From positions 1-64,000 of the forward strand of contig CAYUQT010000017.1 in NCBI GenBank assembly GCA_964446835.1: a stretch of 64,000 bases of DNA, read 5' to 3'. Numbering within the stretch: position 1 is the first letter of the stretch; every line of letters starts with the position of its first letter. The notes beneath the pieces are model-generated. The model saw only the letters and a program-made list of their open reading frames with translations. It made no database searches and was not told the origin of the DNA. Both the position numbers and the translations under genes were made by a program. This DNA is from CAYUQT01 sp964446835 (GTDB lineage: Bacteria; Planctomycetota; Phycisphaerae; UBA1845; JAFGLZ01). Shown one piece after another: positions 1 to 10,500 of this stretch.

Positions 1-164
1 AGCCCCGTACCACGCCAGACGTTCGACCGAACGTGGTTTACGGAACGCTTACGATAGACGAAGGTGACGGCACATTTTCGTTGTTCTACACAGGGTACGC
101 CCGGCCTGAACTGGATGGCTACGCGTGCGTCGGTCTGGTGACGGTGAGGATCCAGAGGAAGTAG
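1..164 (+). CDS. 3' end of an unidentified, probably secreted protein (partial)
   Basis: The reading frame is open from the window edge to a TAG at 162-164 and gives about 53 residues. The visible end reads PNVVYGTLTIDEGDG, then FSLFYTGYARPELDG, then GLVTVRIQRK. Alternating hydrophobic and polar residues suggest the last beta-strands of a beta-rich enzyme, such as a beta-propeller or glycoside-hydrolase-like domain. That is inference only, since the start and any catalytic residues lie outside the window. Codon use resembles the neighbouring host genes. It is convergent with the oxidoreductase at 424-1785. Confidence 0.5.
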   Translation, partial: PRTTPDVRPNVVYGTLTIDEGDGTFSLFYTGYARPELDGYACVGLVTVRIQRK

Positions 165-291
165 AAGAGCATTCCTCAACCACTCCTATTCGCGACGCCC
201 TCTTCGGCCTCCGATGCGCCGCGCCCGACCTTGATCCCCCCGCTGCCCAAACGGCATGATTCCTCGCCGTCTGGCGATACTCATGCGCAAC

Positions 292-332
292 AAAAGACGC
301 AGGACCGGGAGGTGACTCCCAGTTCCTGCGTC
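292..332 (-). terminator. Rho-independent terminator of the minus-strand operon
   Basis: A strong hairpin has outer arms 296-304 and 324-332 (nine pairs) and inner arms 307-311 and 316-320. On the minus strand it is followed by TTTTG. It lies about 90 bases after the stop of the oxidoreductase at 424-1785 and ends that transcript. It may also slow transcription arriving from the plus-strand gene. Confidence 0.75.
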
Positions 333-423
333 CGTTGTATTTACTACAAGCAGACGAGGTCCTGATTCCCAACGACGAACAAGTCCCTCGCCTTGCCGGA
401 ATCTCTTTCGGTCGCGAACTAGG

Positions 424-1785
424 CTACTTCGTCTTGTTGGTAGACGGCGTTTTTCCCGTTCCCGGAACGGGGACGACGGCCTTGATGTCCACCGGACCCA
501 TCGCGAACGTCTTCGGTCCGAGCTTCAGATCCGACTTCATCATCTCCTCCCACGTCACTTCCTTGCCGGTGTAGGACGAGATCCGGCCCATGACCGCCGC
601 CAGGCTCGATATCGCCGTTGCCTTGGCGTCATTGAATGGCCTCTTGGTGCGGATCGCAGTGACCAGGTCGATGTGCTCCTGATCGTAGGGGGAAATCGCC
701 ACGTTCTTCCGTGCCCGGCCGCGGTCGTCCTTCCCGTAGTCATACGACCAGGACTTCTTGCCGTTCCCATCGTAGATCGTATTCTCGCAGTTGGTCCAAC
801 CGCGAGTTCCCCGGATCATCTCGGAGACGTTGGTGGCACAGCCGTCGATCTGCCGGCACATGCTGTGCACGTGAATCCCGCCCTCGTAGGTGAAATCAAT
901 GCTGAAGAAATCGTACTGGTCTCCCGTCACGCGGCGGTGACGACCTCCGAAACCAACGGCCTTGACCGGATGCTTGCCGGTGAACCAGTTGATCACATCG
1001 AGGTTGTGAACGTGCTGCTCGACGATGTGGTCGCCCGAGAGCCAGGTCCAGTTCACCCAGTCGCGGATCATGTATTCCATGTCGCTCCAACCATCCTGCC
1101 TGTCCCGGTACCAGAGTTGGCTCTGGTTCCAGTAGCAGTTGGCGGACACGATGTCTCCGATGGCGCCTTTCTTGACCATCTCGGCTGTGGCGGCATAGTC
1201 ACGCTGATGGCGCCGCTGTGTGCCCGTGGCGACGACCAGCCCCGCGGCATCGGCCTTCGCCGCTGTCTCGATGATTGACCTCGCTCCGACGGGATCCACC
1301 GCCACCGGCTTCTCCATGAAGACGTGCTTGCCCGCCTTGATGCAGGCGGCAAAGTGGTCGGGCCTGAAGAAAGGCGGCGTGGCCATCAGGACGATATCCA
1401 CGCCGGAGGCGATCACACGATCGATGGCGTCGAATCCCACGAAACAGTTCGCATCCGCGATCTCCTGATTCTTCTCTTTCAGGCTCTTGCGACAACTGTC
1501 AACCCGATCCTGGAACACATCACCCAGCGCAGTGATCTTGAGGTTCGGGCCGGCGCTCAGGAAATTCTGTGCCGCCCCTGTCCCCCGACCGCCACATCCC
1601 ACGAGCCCCGCCTTGAGCGGTTCGCCGTCGGGCGCTTTATCAAGGAATTTCTTCGTCTCGACAGCCTCGGCTTCGGCAGCGCTGCTCTGGGCACTCATGG
1701 CTCCAAACGCGCTGGCGGCTCCCACGGCTCCGACCGCCCCGATAAACCCGCGGCGGCTCAAAGACTTCCTCTGCTCATCTTGCAT
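424..1785 (-). CDS. Gfo/Idh/MocA-family oxidoreductase with Tat signal
   Basis: 453 residues. The N-terminus carries a twin-arginine signal (SRRGFIGAVGAVGAASA), so the protein is probably exported folded with its cofactor. The Rossmann fold follows, with glycine motif GLVGCGGRGTG at about residues 60-70. The family EKP motif is present (GKHVFMEKPVAVDP), followed by the C-terminal Gfo/Idh domain with HVHNLDVINW. Known relatives oxidise or isomerise sugars and cyclitols using NAD(P). The substrate cannot be read from sequence. The ATG at 1785 has a GGGGAG ribosome site nine bases upstream. It is the last gene before the terminator at 292-332 and lies 118 bases downstream of the cytochrome/SUMF1 fusion. 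Confidence 0.9.
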   Translation of the reverse strand: MQDEQRKSLSRRGFIGAVGAVGAASAFGAMSAQSSAAEAEAVETKKFLDKAPDGEPLKAGLVGCGGRGTGAAQNFLSAGPNLKITALGDVFQDRVDSCRKSLKEKNQEIADANCFVGFDAIDRVIASGVDIVLMATPPFFRPDHFAACIKAGKHVFMEKPVAVDPVGARSIIETAAKADAAGLVVATGTQRRHQRDYAATAEMVKKGAIGDIVSANCYWNQSQLWYRDRQDGWSDMEYMIRDWVNWTWLSGDHIVEQHVHNLDVINWFTGKHPVKAVGFGGRHRRVTGDQYDFFSIDFTYEGGIHVHSMCRQIDGCATNVSEMIRGTRGWTNCENTIYDGNGKKSWSYDYGKDDRGRARKNVAISPYDQEHIDLVTAIRTKRPFNDAKATAISSLAAVMGRISSYTGKEVTWEEMMKSDLKLGPKTFAMGPVDIKAVVPVPGTGKTPSTNKTK

Positions 1786-1903
1786 CTGTCAGTCTCCCCA
1801 TCAAGCACCAGGTACGTTCGATCGACCTTCCAAGTACAGGCCGACCATCTTACACGGAAATCTCAACATAGTGAAACCACCCGGTGAACGACAGCGGGAG
1901 CTT

Positions 1904-3388
1904 TCACTTCGACGCCTCTTGCTTCTTCTCGCACACCACCCGGAATCCCACATCGGTGGAGTCGGAATACCACCAGATGCTCTTGGGAATCTGGGGGTCC
2001 GTCTTGACCCAGTCGTCGTGGCGCGTGTAATCCCGCGCTGCGGACCGGAGCTCGGGAAGGTCGACGAGGTACGAGCCGCCCCGGATCACGCGATCTTTGC
2101 CTGTCTCAGGCCCACGGGGATCGACGATCGGAACTTCCTTGGGAGTGGCTGAGTAGGCCTTCTCGTCGTACCAATCGAGGCAGAATTCACAAACATTGCC
2201 CGCCATGTTCAGCAGGCCGAACGGATTCGGCGCTGCGGCCGTAAACGGCTGTGCCTTCCCGTCACAGTTGCCCTTATGGAAGGCAAAGGGCTTCTCGCCG
2301 TTCTTGCCGGGATCGAAGAAATAGGCGGTCTTTGTGCCGCCGCGGCAGGCATACTCCCATTCGGCCTCGGTGGGTAGCCGATACTTTTTGCCCGTCACCC
2401 GAGACAGCCACTGGCAATAGGTCATGGCCGAATGGTGTGACATGGTGCTGGCCGGCCTCTTGCCCCTGCCCCATCCCTGTCCCGGATCACCCCACGGCGG
2501 CGTGGGCCCGGTTATGGCATCGACGCTACCCGCGGCAATAGCGGCGGTGTCGGACGACCTGCCCTTGCTCCCTGTTGCCGCATAGAAGGCCTCGTACTCG
2601 TCCCAGGTCACTTCGGTCTTGCCGATCCAGAAGGGAGAGAGCGTCACGCCCCGCACCGGCCCCTCGTCAGACCGCCGATTGGCCTCCGAATCCGGGCTGC
2701 CCATCTCGAACGTCCCCCCGGGAAGTGCGATCATCTCGAACTGCACGCTGGTTCCGGGAACGCGCTCGGTGTAGTTGGCGAAGTTCTTCACCTCCGCCGA
2801 TTGCGTGAAGGCTTTCTGTGTCGTCTTGACCGCCTGGCTGGTCGCGACCGGTTGGTTGGTCTTGACCGTCTTACCGAACTGATCCCCCTCGTGGAAATGC
2901 CCCACGTGCAGATGGCAATCGATACAAGGCTTGGCGCTGGGGTTCTTCTGGTACTGGCGATGATTGTTGGCGCCTCTCTCGGACAACCCCGGCGGGAAAA
3001 GGCTGTGGTGACACTTGAGGCATCCCGACTCGAACGTGTGGTCCAGAGCATGTGGGAGCTTTCCCCTCTCCTCCCACTTGATGGCCTTTACGTCGCCGAA
3101 GAGCGTGACGAAAAGGTCGCGTCCGCCGAGCCGGGCCTTCTGGTACAGATACGCCGGTCCGCCGGGCGGGAGATGGCAATCCACACAGTGAGCGATCGTG
3201 CCGCTCGGGTTGTTGTAGTGCGTGGAGAGCTTCCACGATTGCGTGGCGTGAGGATGAACGTGACAGACCTCGCAGAAGTGGTCCCTCGACGTGTACTCTA
3301 TCGCCTCGCGGCCGCCCAGCACCAAGGCCGCCCCGACAACGATTCCGATGAAAAGCTTATTCCCCAGCAGCTTCAATAGTCGTTTCAT
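1904..3388 (-). CDS. NapC/NirT-type tetraheme cytochrome fused to a SUMF1-like domain
   Basis: 494 residues. One membrane anchor (about residues 11-26) is followed by four CxxCH haem sites at roughly 39, 68, 123 and 155 (CEVCH, CVDCH, CLKCH, CIDCH). This is the layout of NapC/NirT/NrfH quinol dehydrogenases that pass electrons to periplasmic partners. After a Thr/Gln-rich linker, residues 215-490 form a formylglycine-generating-enzyme fold (ALPGGTFEMGSPDSEAN; YRLPTEAEWEYACRGG; GNVCEFCLDWY; VIRGGSY). The paired catalytic cysteines of true FGE (CHxSYC-type) are absent, so sulfatase activation is unlikely. It follows apbE by 34 bases, which suggests one operon and a role in extracytosolic flavin/haem electron transfer. 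The ribosome site before the ATG at 3388 is weak. Confidence 0.88.
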   Translation of the reverse strand: MKRLLKLLGNKLFIGIVVGAALVLGGREAIEYTSRDHFCEVCHVHPHATQSWKLSTHYNNPSGTIAHCVDCHLPPGGPAYLYQKARLGGRDLFVTLFGDVKAIKWEERGKLPHALDHTFESGCLKCHHSLFPPGLSERGANNHRQYQKNPSAKPCIDCHLHVGHFHEGDQFGKTVKTNQPVATSQAVKTTQKAFTQSAEVKNFANYTERVPGTSVQFEMIALPGGTFEMGSPDSEANRRSDEGPVRGVTLSPFWIGKTEVTWDEYEAFYAATGSKGRSSDTAAIAAGSVDAITGPTPPWGDPGQGWGRGKRPASTMSHHSAMTYCQWLSRVTGKKYRLPTEAEWEYACRGGTKTAYFFDPGKNGEKPFAFHKGNCDGKAQPFTAAAPNPFGLLNMAGNVCEFCLDWYDEKAYSATPKEVPIVDPRGPETGKDRVIRGGSYLVDLPELRSAARDYTRHDDWVKTDPQIPKSIWWYSDSTDVGFRVVCEKKQEASK

Positions 3389-3422
3389 AGGCGGAACATT
3401 CTACTCCGAACACGGCGCCCGA

Positions 3423-4547
3423 TTAAGGGCCCTTTTCGATTTTGTCACCTCGGGCGGAGTCTTTCGTCCGGATGGGCCGGCCGGGTTCTCTCCCCCCTCG
3501 AACGAGTTCCGGAAAACCTGCCGACCGGACGAACGAGGTCCGGCCATCGGACCCACGAACCATGAGCAGGCACTCTGAGCCCTCAAAGCTCTTGATGAGT
3601 TCAAGTCCCTTGTTTGGACCGAGAACGGAGATCGCCGTAGCCAGGCCGTCGGCCGTCGTGGTGTCGGGCGCGATTACCGTGACCGACGGCATTGTATCGA
3701 CGGGCAGACCCGATCGCGGATCGATGATATGGCTGTAGCGAATCCCCTTGATCTCCACGAACCGCAGATAGTCGCCACTCGTGCAGACGGCTGCCGATTC
3801 GACCTCGAGCACGCCTGCATATTCCGGACCCGCAGGCGATCGCAGGGCGATTCGCCAGCGATGACCACCGGGCTTCCTGCCGAAGCAGCGGAGGTCGCCG
3901 CCGACCTCGACGAGTCCGCCGACGCAGCCTGCCTCCTTCATCGTCTCGACCGCCCGATCGATGCCATACCCCTTGGCGATTCCGCCGAGATCGACCTCGG
4001 CAAGCGAATTCCCCTTGACCGCCCCGTCCTCCAGCAGCGTGAACGCATCCCAGGACGATGCAGTCCGTGCCGTGGCGATTTCTTCCTGAGTCGGCGGCCG
4101 ATCCAGCTTGCCACAACGTTTCCACAGTTGAAACAGCGGTGCCGCCGTCACGTCAAACGCCCCACCGCTGACCTCGGCGAAATGTCTCGAGGCCCGCAGA
4201 ACCGCCAACGTCTCAGGCGACAATGCAACCCGCTGCTTGGCCGACGCGTTCTTGAGCCGCCGCACCTCGGAATCATCGCGGTAGGTGCTCATCAATGACT
4301 CGATGCGGCGCAAAGTCGCTTCTGCCTTGGCGAGCGATTCCTGTGCGATGGTGCTCTTCTCTGAAGGTAGGACGACGGTCAGCGTACAACTCGTCCCCAT
4401 GATGGCAGCCGGGCGAGACGTCGCGGCCACGAGGGAATCGTCGGCCCCGGCGCATACCCGAACACCCGCCGCTCCGCTGACGCTAATTCCTGCCACTGCC
4501 AGGCAGAACCTTATGAACATGCGAGTGCCGGACACCATCTCTGCCAT
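3423..4547 (-). CDS. apbE: FAD:protein FMN transferase (ApbE)
   Basis: 374 residues from the ATG at 4547. In-frame ATGs at 4538 and 4520 are possible alternatives. The open frame extends further upstream but lacks a plausible start there. A signal peptide (FIRFCLAVAGISVSGAAG) precedes the ApbE fold: MGTSCTLTVVLP, LAEVDLGGIAKGYGIDRA, LVEVGGDLRCFG, and the metal/flavin site HIIDPRSGLPV at about residue 270. ApbE enzymes transfer FMN from FAD to Thr/Ser of exported redox proteins. The next gene encodes a tetraheme cytochrome, which fits an exported flavin-haem chain. No obvious FMN-acceptor protein is visible in the window. Confidence 0.93.
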   Translation of the reverse strand: MAEMVSGTRMFIRFCLAVAGISVSGAAGVRVCAGADDSLVAATSRPAAIMGTSCTLTVVLPSEKSTIAQESLAKAEATLRRIESLMSTYRDDSEVRRLKNASAKQRVALSPETLAVLRASRHFAEVSGGAFDVTAAPLFQLWKRCGKLDRPPTQEEIATARTASSWDAFTLLEDGAVKGNSLAEVDLGGIAKGYGIDRAVETMKEAGCVGGLVEVGGDLRCFGRKPGGHRWRIALRSPAGPEYAGVLEVESAAVCTSGDYLRFVEIKGIRYSHIIDPRSGLPVDTMPSVTVIAPDTTTADGLATAISVLGPNKGLELIKSFEGSECLLMVRGSDGRTSFVRSAGFPELVRGGREPGRPIRTKDSARGDKIEKGP

Positions 4548-4943
4548 ACCACTGATCCGCTGACAGAACCTGAGTCCCGGGCCGCCTGAACCCGCAGAAA
4601 CCCCTCGGTGCCGCACGGCAACGGTTGGGTCTTCGCGACGATCACCCAAAGGAAGCCAGACCCCGCGTGGGCCCTGATGGTAAGGGGGCAAGGGGAAGGA
4701 AGAGCCTCTGCAACTCGCGTTACTCCTCCGGAATGCCCTGTTCCGCCGTCCAGACAACAACACGCTCAGCCTTCTTCACAGCACCGCAGACACCCGGGGA
4801 GCCGCCCGGAATACAGTCCTTGCAGTATACCACCATGCAAGCCCAAAACGATATCCGCGAAGGTGATGCAAGAGGGTGTCGGAAGACGTCAAAGCACCTC
4901 GGCCTCAGCGTCGCAATTCCAGGTTTCCCCCGCTGGCATAAGC
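4548..4943. other. Intergenic stretch without a convincing gene
   Basis: The 396 bases between the GH172-like gene and apbE, both minus strand, hold no reading frame with a plausible start and domain. On the minus strand, TATACT (4824-4829) could be a -10 element for apbE, but the matching -35 region is poor. I see no clear terminator, RNA gene or repeat. Confidence 0.4.
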
Positions 4944-6461
4944 CTATTGAAGCGGCTCGAGTCGGATGCAATCCAGCCCGAACATCTGTCGAGGCTTGGC
5001 CGCCGGATTGCTGCCGATGACCTGTACGAGGAGCCGGTGTTCGCCTTCCGACAGCCTCCGCTCGCCGAGCGTTGCCGGTTTCGTGATGTTCTCCCTGCTG
5101 TAGAGATCGATTGGCCCGCCCAGCTTCTGGCCATCGAGGAAGAGCTGGAAGATACCATAGTCGTCGGCCCGAGTATTGTTCATGACGATGCGGTAGTGCC
5201 CGGCCTTGGCCACCGGCATCGCCAACTCCAGCTTGTCCCCCTTCTTGCCATCCCGCCACCAGAGCTGCCTGGAACCGCTCCAGCGGATGTCGTTTTGGAC
5301 CTCGGTGGAGCCGCCGGTCTTGGAGAGGACCTTCATCGTTTCGCCCTCGATGACACCTGTCATCGGAACAAGGGCCCAACCGATCCGCTCACCGGTTGTC
5401 GGCAGCTTGGGGAACGATGCGTGCGGCTCGGTCTGGTACCAGTAGGCGACACTGTAGTAGCAGTTGCTGCTGCGGAAAGGCGGAGCGCCATTGCCCTGCT
5501 CGATGAGGAACCGCAGCGACTGGCGGAAGGCTACGGGATCGGGGACGTGCCAGCGGTAGGCGCTTATGAAGGGTTCTTCGAGTAACGTAACGCCGAAATA
5601 CGGGAAGCACCCGGGCCGCAATCCGTACGACTCGCAGAAGTAGTCCTCAGAGCCGGTGCCCTGAATGGCCTGCTTGCCGTCAATATGGATCACCTCGTCG
5701 CCCTCGCCCCACCAGCCGCCGTCGTTGTTCTTCACGCTGAGCGAGCAGCCGATCAGGTGCCCGCGCCCTTTCGCATCCAGAATGAGGTAGGGCCCCTCCG
5801 GCGGCGGTGTTCCCTGGCGGTACTGTGCATGGAAGTAAAGCTGATTCTCGGCTGCCTTCGCGCCGGTCTGATAGTTGACCTCCACCCAGTGTCTGCTCGG
5901 CTGTTTGCCCTCGTTGGTCAACGTGATTCGGGCCGAACGGGCAAATGGCATGGGGATATAGCAGTTGCGGGCAGCGCCAAACGCCGCCGGATCGGTAAGT
6001 CTGCCGGGCCGCTGGTCGATGCACATCAGGGCTGAACTGAATCGCTCGGTGAAGCCGAAGCCAATCGCGAAGAAATCGCCGAACGGTACCTCTACGCTCG
6101 GCATCTGTTCCCCATCCCAATAGCAGCGGAGGACATGGAACTGCAAATGATGCGGCTCCTGGCTTGTGATGTTGTCACGGAAATGAACGATGCGTCCCGG
6201 CCCCTGCAATGTCGCAACGACGCGCGTCTGCCCGGGCGCGATATCCCAGAAGTCGGCATTGCCCCCCCTGGCATCCGCCGAGGTAAGCCGATGCGATTCG
6301 AAATCGCAAGCCGTGGGAAGATTCTCCAAAGGCAACCCCTCACCCCTCGCCACCACGGAAAGAGCCATTATCAAGAGAACGTCTGCCAACAGGGCGCGAC
6401 ACACGCTTCCGCCAACTCCGTTCCCGCGGATGTCACAATGCGTAGGATAACGTCCTGGCAT
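4944..6461 (-). CDS. Secreted DUF2961 / GH172-like protein
   Basis: 505 residues from the ATG at 6461, chosen because GGGAG lies just upstream and a signal peptide (ALLADVLLIMALSVVARG) follows. The DUF2961 core has a jelly-roll layout with PGRIVHFRDN, GDFFAIGFG, GCSLSVKNNDGGWWGEG and the conserved GTGSEDYFCESYG at about residue 267. Characterised GH172 members act on alpha-D-fructofuranoside or D-arabinofuranose linkages, and this Glu is in the active site. The C-terminal 110 residues form a separate beta-sandwich resembling a carbohydrate-binding module (HYRIVMNNTRADDYGIFQLF). A second DUF2961 gene is at 34748-36016. The exact substrate is unknown. Confidence 0.87.
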   Translation of the reverse strand: MPGRYPTHCDIRGNGVGGSVCRALLADVLLIMALSVVARGEGLPLENLPTACDFESHRLTSADARGGNADFWDIAPGQTRVVATLQGPGRIVHFRDNITSQEPHHLQFHVLRCYWDGEQMPSVEVPFGDFFAIGFGFTERFSSALMCIDQRPGRLTDPAAFGAARNCYIPMPFARSARITLTNEGKQPSRHWVEVNYQTGAKAAENQLYFHAQYRQGTPPPEGPYLILDAKGRGHLIGCSLSVKNNDGGWWGEGDEVIHIDGKQAIQGTGSEDYFCESYGLRPGCFPYFGVTLLEEPFISAYRWHVPDPVAFRQSLRFLIEQGNGAPPFRSSNCYYSVAYWYQTEPHASFPKLPTTGERIGWALVPMTGVIEGETMKVLSKTGGSTEVQNDIRWSGSRQLWWRDGKKGDKLELAMPVAKAGHYRIVMNNTRADDYGIFQLFLDGQKLGGPIDLYSRENITKPATLGERRLSEGEHRLLVQVIGSNPAAKPRQMFGLDCIRLEPLQ

Positions 6462-6614
6462 GGTTGTCTCCCGTCCCGGACTAGGACCTGTTTCGAATGA
6501 TTGTGAAGATGGCTTCCAGGTGGGCATTTTAGGGGTTGGGCCGCGACCAACAAGTTCGAGGCCGCTCTCTGAGAACAAAGGAAGACGGAGTCTTCAGGAG
6601 GTACAGGGATTGCG

Positions 6615-7454
6615 TCACCTCGCGACGCGTGCCCCTTTCTCACGCAGCCACTTCAGCATCGGCGACATCGCCGGCTCTGCCATGCCGTGACCGTAGCCCT
6701 GGAGCTCATACAAGGTGACGTCCTTGTGGCCGACCACCTTGAGCATTCGCATGAGGTAGGCGTTCTCTTCGTAGCGACCCAGCATTTCCATCTCGCGGTC
6801 ACCGGTAATCAGGAGGATCGGTGGCGCATCGGGCCGGACGTGGTACAGCGGCGCGAACGAATCGACGACCGGCCGGGTCTTGGGAATCCCTCTTTCCTCT
6901 CGCACGGCCATGTGGGTAATCGTATGACCACTCAGCGGGATGAGTCCTGCGATCCGATTGGCGTCGATGTCGTGCTCGGCCAGCCAGCGTTTGTCGAGTC
7001 CGATCATGCTGGTCAGATATCCACCGGCAGAATGTCCCGACACGAAGATCCTGGTTGGATCGCCACCGTACTTCTCGATCTTCCGGAAGGTCCACGCGAC
7101 GGCGGCCGCCGCGTCCTGCAGGTAGGCCGGACAGGTGACCTTCGGGTAAAGCCGGTAGTTGGCTGCCACGATGGCAATGCCCTGGTTCATCAGGCCCGCA
7201 GGAATGTGCCGGTTGCCCCCGGTAAGCCCTCCACCATGGAACCAAACGACCGTCGAGAAGCCCGCCTTGTTTTCCGGATAGTAGATATCCAGACGGCATC
7301 TCTCGAGCTGATAAGGTGTGGCCGTGCTCCCTTCCTTCAGGTACGAAATGTCCTTCTCAATGCGATACCGCGTTTGGTCATTTTTGGCCCCTTCAGCAAA
7401 CGCATTGCTGCCGAGGACGGCTATCCAGGTGAACGCACAGAGTATTCGTATCAT
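6615..7454 (-). CDS. Secreted alpha/beta-hydrolase (carboxylesterase-like)
   Basis: 279 residues. The ATG at 7454 is preferred over an upstream TTG at 7478 because AGGA lies nine bases before it. A signal peptide (MIRILCAFTWIAVLGSNAFA) is followed by the oxyanion motif VVWFHGGGLTGG and the nucleophile elbow GHSAGG at about residue 138. Candidate acid and His residues lie near ILLITGDREME and LQGYGHGMAE. The fold matches BD-FAE / Abhydrolase_3 esterases that deacylate decorated polysaccharides. Its position between the GH172-like and GH78 genes supports removal of acyl groups from a plant or algal polymer. Confidence 0.88.
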   Translation of the reverse strand: MIRILCAFTWIAVLGSNAFAEGAKNDQTRYRIEKDISYLKEGSTATPYQLERCRLDIYYPENKAGFSTVVWFHGGGLTGGNRHIPAGLMNQGIAIVAANYRLYPKVTCPAYLQDAAAAVAWTFRKIEKYGGDPTRIFVSGHSAGGYLTSMIGLDKRWLAEHDIDANRIAGLIPLSGHTITHMAVREERGIPKTRPVVDSFAPLYHVRPDAPPILLITGDREMEMLGRYEENAYLMRMLKVVGHKDVTLYELQGYGHGMAEPAMSPMLKWLREKGARVAR

Positions 7455-7530
7455 GAGAACGTTTCCTGTTCCTGCCAAGCGTTGCCATTGAAGACCTGGA
7501 ATTCCCCTCTATCAACCACCCGATGTGATG

Positions 7531-10500
7531 TCACTTCTTGTCCGCTGTCGTGAAGGTGTAGAGGCCGGCACCCACTTCGAACGACGTGTTGCCTGCGGAA
7601 TCGACCACTCTCCTGTCATCGGGGCCAAGATCCCCGGCACATGGCTCCGAAGTCCTGATCAGGGCGGTGGTGTTGGCTGGGATCGAGACGTTCATCGTGA
7701 ACGTCTTGTCCCTGGACCATGCACACCGAATGGGGCCGTACATGGAATGATACGAGGCTTCGGCCGACCGGATGCCGCTGGGATGGGGCTCGATCAGGAT
7801 ACGCTTGAAACCGGGTTCGAGTGGCCGAATGCCCGCGAGGTACTCAAAGTACCACTGGCCAACGGTTCCGAAGGCATAGTGGTTGAACGAGTTCATGCCG
7901 GAGTGGAGCTCTTCGTACTTGTCGCTGTTCCATCGCTCCCAGATGGTCGTGGCGCCGTGGTCGACCATGTACCCCCACGACGGATACGAGCGCTGCACGG
8001 CCAGCTTGCCGGCCAAATCGTCCCGACCGAACGCACTCAAGGCGGGCATTAGATAGGCCGTCCCGATGAAGCCCGTTGTCAGGTGATTGCCGTGGGCGAT
8101 GATGTTCTCGGCGATGTTGCGGACGACGGCTGCACGTTTGTCGTTGGGGGTGATGCCAAACCAGAGGGGCACAAGGTTGGCCGTCTGCGTGCGCCCTTTA
8201 TACTGGTTGTCCGCGGCATTGAAGTAACGCCGATTGTAGAGGTCGGCGATGGCGGCGGCCTGGCGGCGGAGTTCGGCCGCATCGTCGGTCTTTCCGATGG
8301 CCTCGGCCATGTCGGCAAGGTATTGGGTGGAGAGATACTGATAGGCGCCGGCCAGCGTCTCTTTGGGAGACGGTTCGACCGGTACCCAGTCTCCGTAGCG
8401 GTCCATGACGTAGAGACCATCGGTTGCTTTCTTGCGCATGTAGCCGAGCCAGTCGGCCATTGCGGCATAGTGGGTCTCGATGATGCGCGTGTCGCCGTAG
8501 TGGGTGTAGATGTTCCAGGGCGTTACGGTGATCGCGTCGGCCCATCCGGGCGCGCCGGGAGCGGCGTTGAGCGCCGGAGCGACGTCCGTTGCCGCGCCGT
8601 CCGGTGTGCGCGAGTCGACAACGTCGCGCATCCACTTGGTCATGTATCCCGCCACATTCACGTTCCAACAGGCCGTGGGCAGGAAGAGTTGAATGTCGCC
8701 GGTCCAGCCCAAGCGCTCGTCGCGCTGGGGGCAGTCTGTGGGGACGCTGTAGAAGTTGGACCGCATCCCCCAGAGGATGTTCTTCTGCACGCGGTTGATG
8801 ATGTCCTCCGAGCACGAGAACGTGCCCGTGGTGGGAAGCGCGGCGTGCATGACCTGCATCACGAGGGCGTCCTTGGGCGGTGCGCCCGGGTATCCCGTGA
8901 GTTCGGCGTAGCGGAAACCTCGGTACGTGAAGGCCGGTGCCCAAACCTCCTCGCCCACTCCCTTGAGGATATAGACATCGGTGCACTTGGCGCCTTGGAG
9001 GTTGTCGGTGTAGAGCGTCCCGTCCGGACGCAGGATTTCGGCGTGCCGGATCTGAACGCGCGTTCCCTTCGGGCCGGCGACCTTGAGTCGGGCCCGGCCC
9101 GCCGCGTTCTGGCCGAAGTCGAAGACGAAGACCCCGGCTTTGGGCTCGGACACGGTGACGGCGGGGAGTTCCTCAGTGACCCGGATGGTCGGACCGACTT
9201 GTGCGACCCGTTGTCCCATGGGCGCGGTCCAGGCACGGGCGGGCAGCCAATCGTCATCTCTGAAGTCCGGCTCGCACCAGCCGGCGATCTCCTGCTGTGC
9301 GTCGCAGGTCTCGCCGTGGTAGATGCTGTCCTTGACGATGGGTGAAACATGGCCCTTCCAGGTCGGGTCGGTGGCAATGACCTGGCGTGTTCCGTCCTCG
9401 TAGACAATGTCGAGCTGCGCGATACCGCGGAGGTTGCCATCCTTCCAGGCACCCGCCATGCTCCCTCCCCAGTATCCGTTGCCGAGCAACATGCCCACCG
9501 CATTGCGGCCGTCGCGTAGCAACGTGGTCACGTCGTACGTCTGGTATTGGATGTGCTTTGGGAAATACGTCCAGCCGGGCGTCAGTTCATCTTGCCCGAC
9601 GCGCTCTCCGTTGATGAAGAGGCGGTAGGCTCCCAGTGCACTGACATAGGCGCGAGCCCGGACAATGGCCCGGCGTTCTGTGGTAAACGCCTTGCGCAGG
9701 TAGATCGAGCGGCTGGGGAACCGGTCGGCCACGCGGCCCCACGGAGGCTCACCGTACCTGGCGACCAGATTGGGCTGAATCCAGTCTTTGGCATCGAAGC
9801 CGGGCGTTTGCCAACCGTTGGGGCCTTCCGCGGAGGTGAGCCAGTCCTGCCCCGAGCGAACATCGATCACGCGGCCGTCGGAAAGCGTGATGTGCATGCC
9901 AAAGACGATGCCCCCGATCCCCCGCGCGTGTACGCCCTCAATCGCGATGACGTTCTTGCCGGGAACGAGTCCACCGGCAACATCAAACGACTCCACGGCC
10001 TTCCATTCGTCGCAGCCGCCATATTCTTTGCCATTCAGATCGAACGTGTACTCGTTGTTTGCGGCGCCCCAGGCCGTGGCCGAGGCGACCCTGGCATCCG
10101 CAGGCAGTTCAACGGTCTTGCGAAAGTAGCGGGACACCTCTCCGGTGCTTTTGCTGGGATGCCAGATCCAGTCGCCGAAGACGGGCTCGGGTTTGACCCT
10201 TGCCTCGTCAATGGTGACCCATGCAGCCTTCCAGTCGGCTGCGTTTAGCAGGCCCATCTCCCAGAAGGCCGGGGCGGCCCACGGAGATCGGGCACCCGCC
10301 TTGTCCCAAGTGCACACCGACCAATAGCAGCGATCCCCCGCGTGCAGAGCGGCCCCGCCGTACGGAATATGGATGGATCGGCTTGAGGTAACCTGGCCGG
10401 AATCCCACAGGGCGCCCTCGCCTGCCGCAGCGGCCGCCTTCGTCGGGGCAACGATGATCCGGTAGGCCGTCTGTGCAGCGCCCCGTCGGGAATCATTCAC

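Noticed and set aside
8083..9345. A 420-residue plus-strand open frame within the rhamnosidase
   Set aside because: Antisense to the GH78 catalytic barrel, which has unambiguous motifs.
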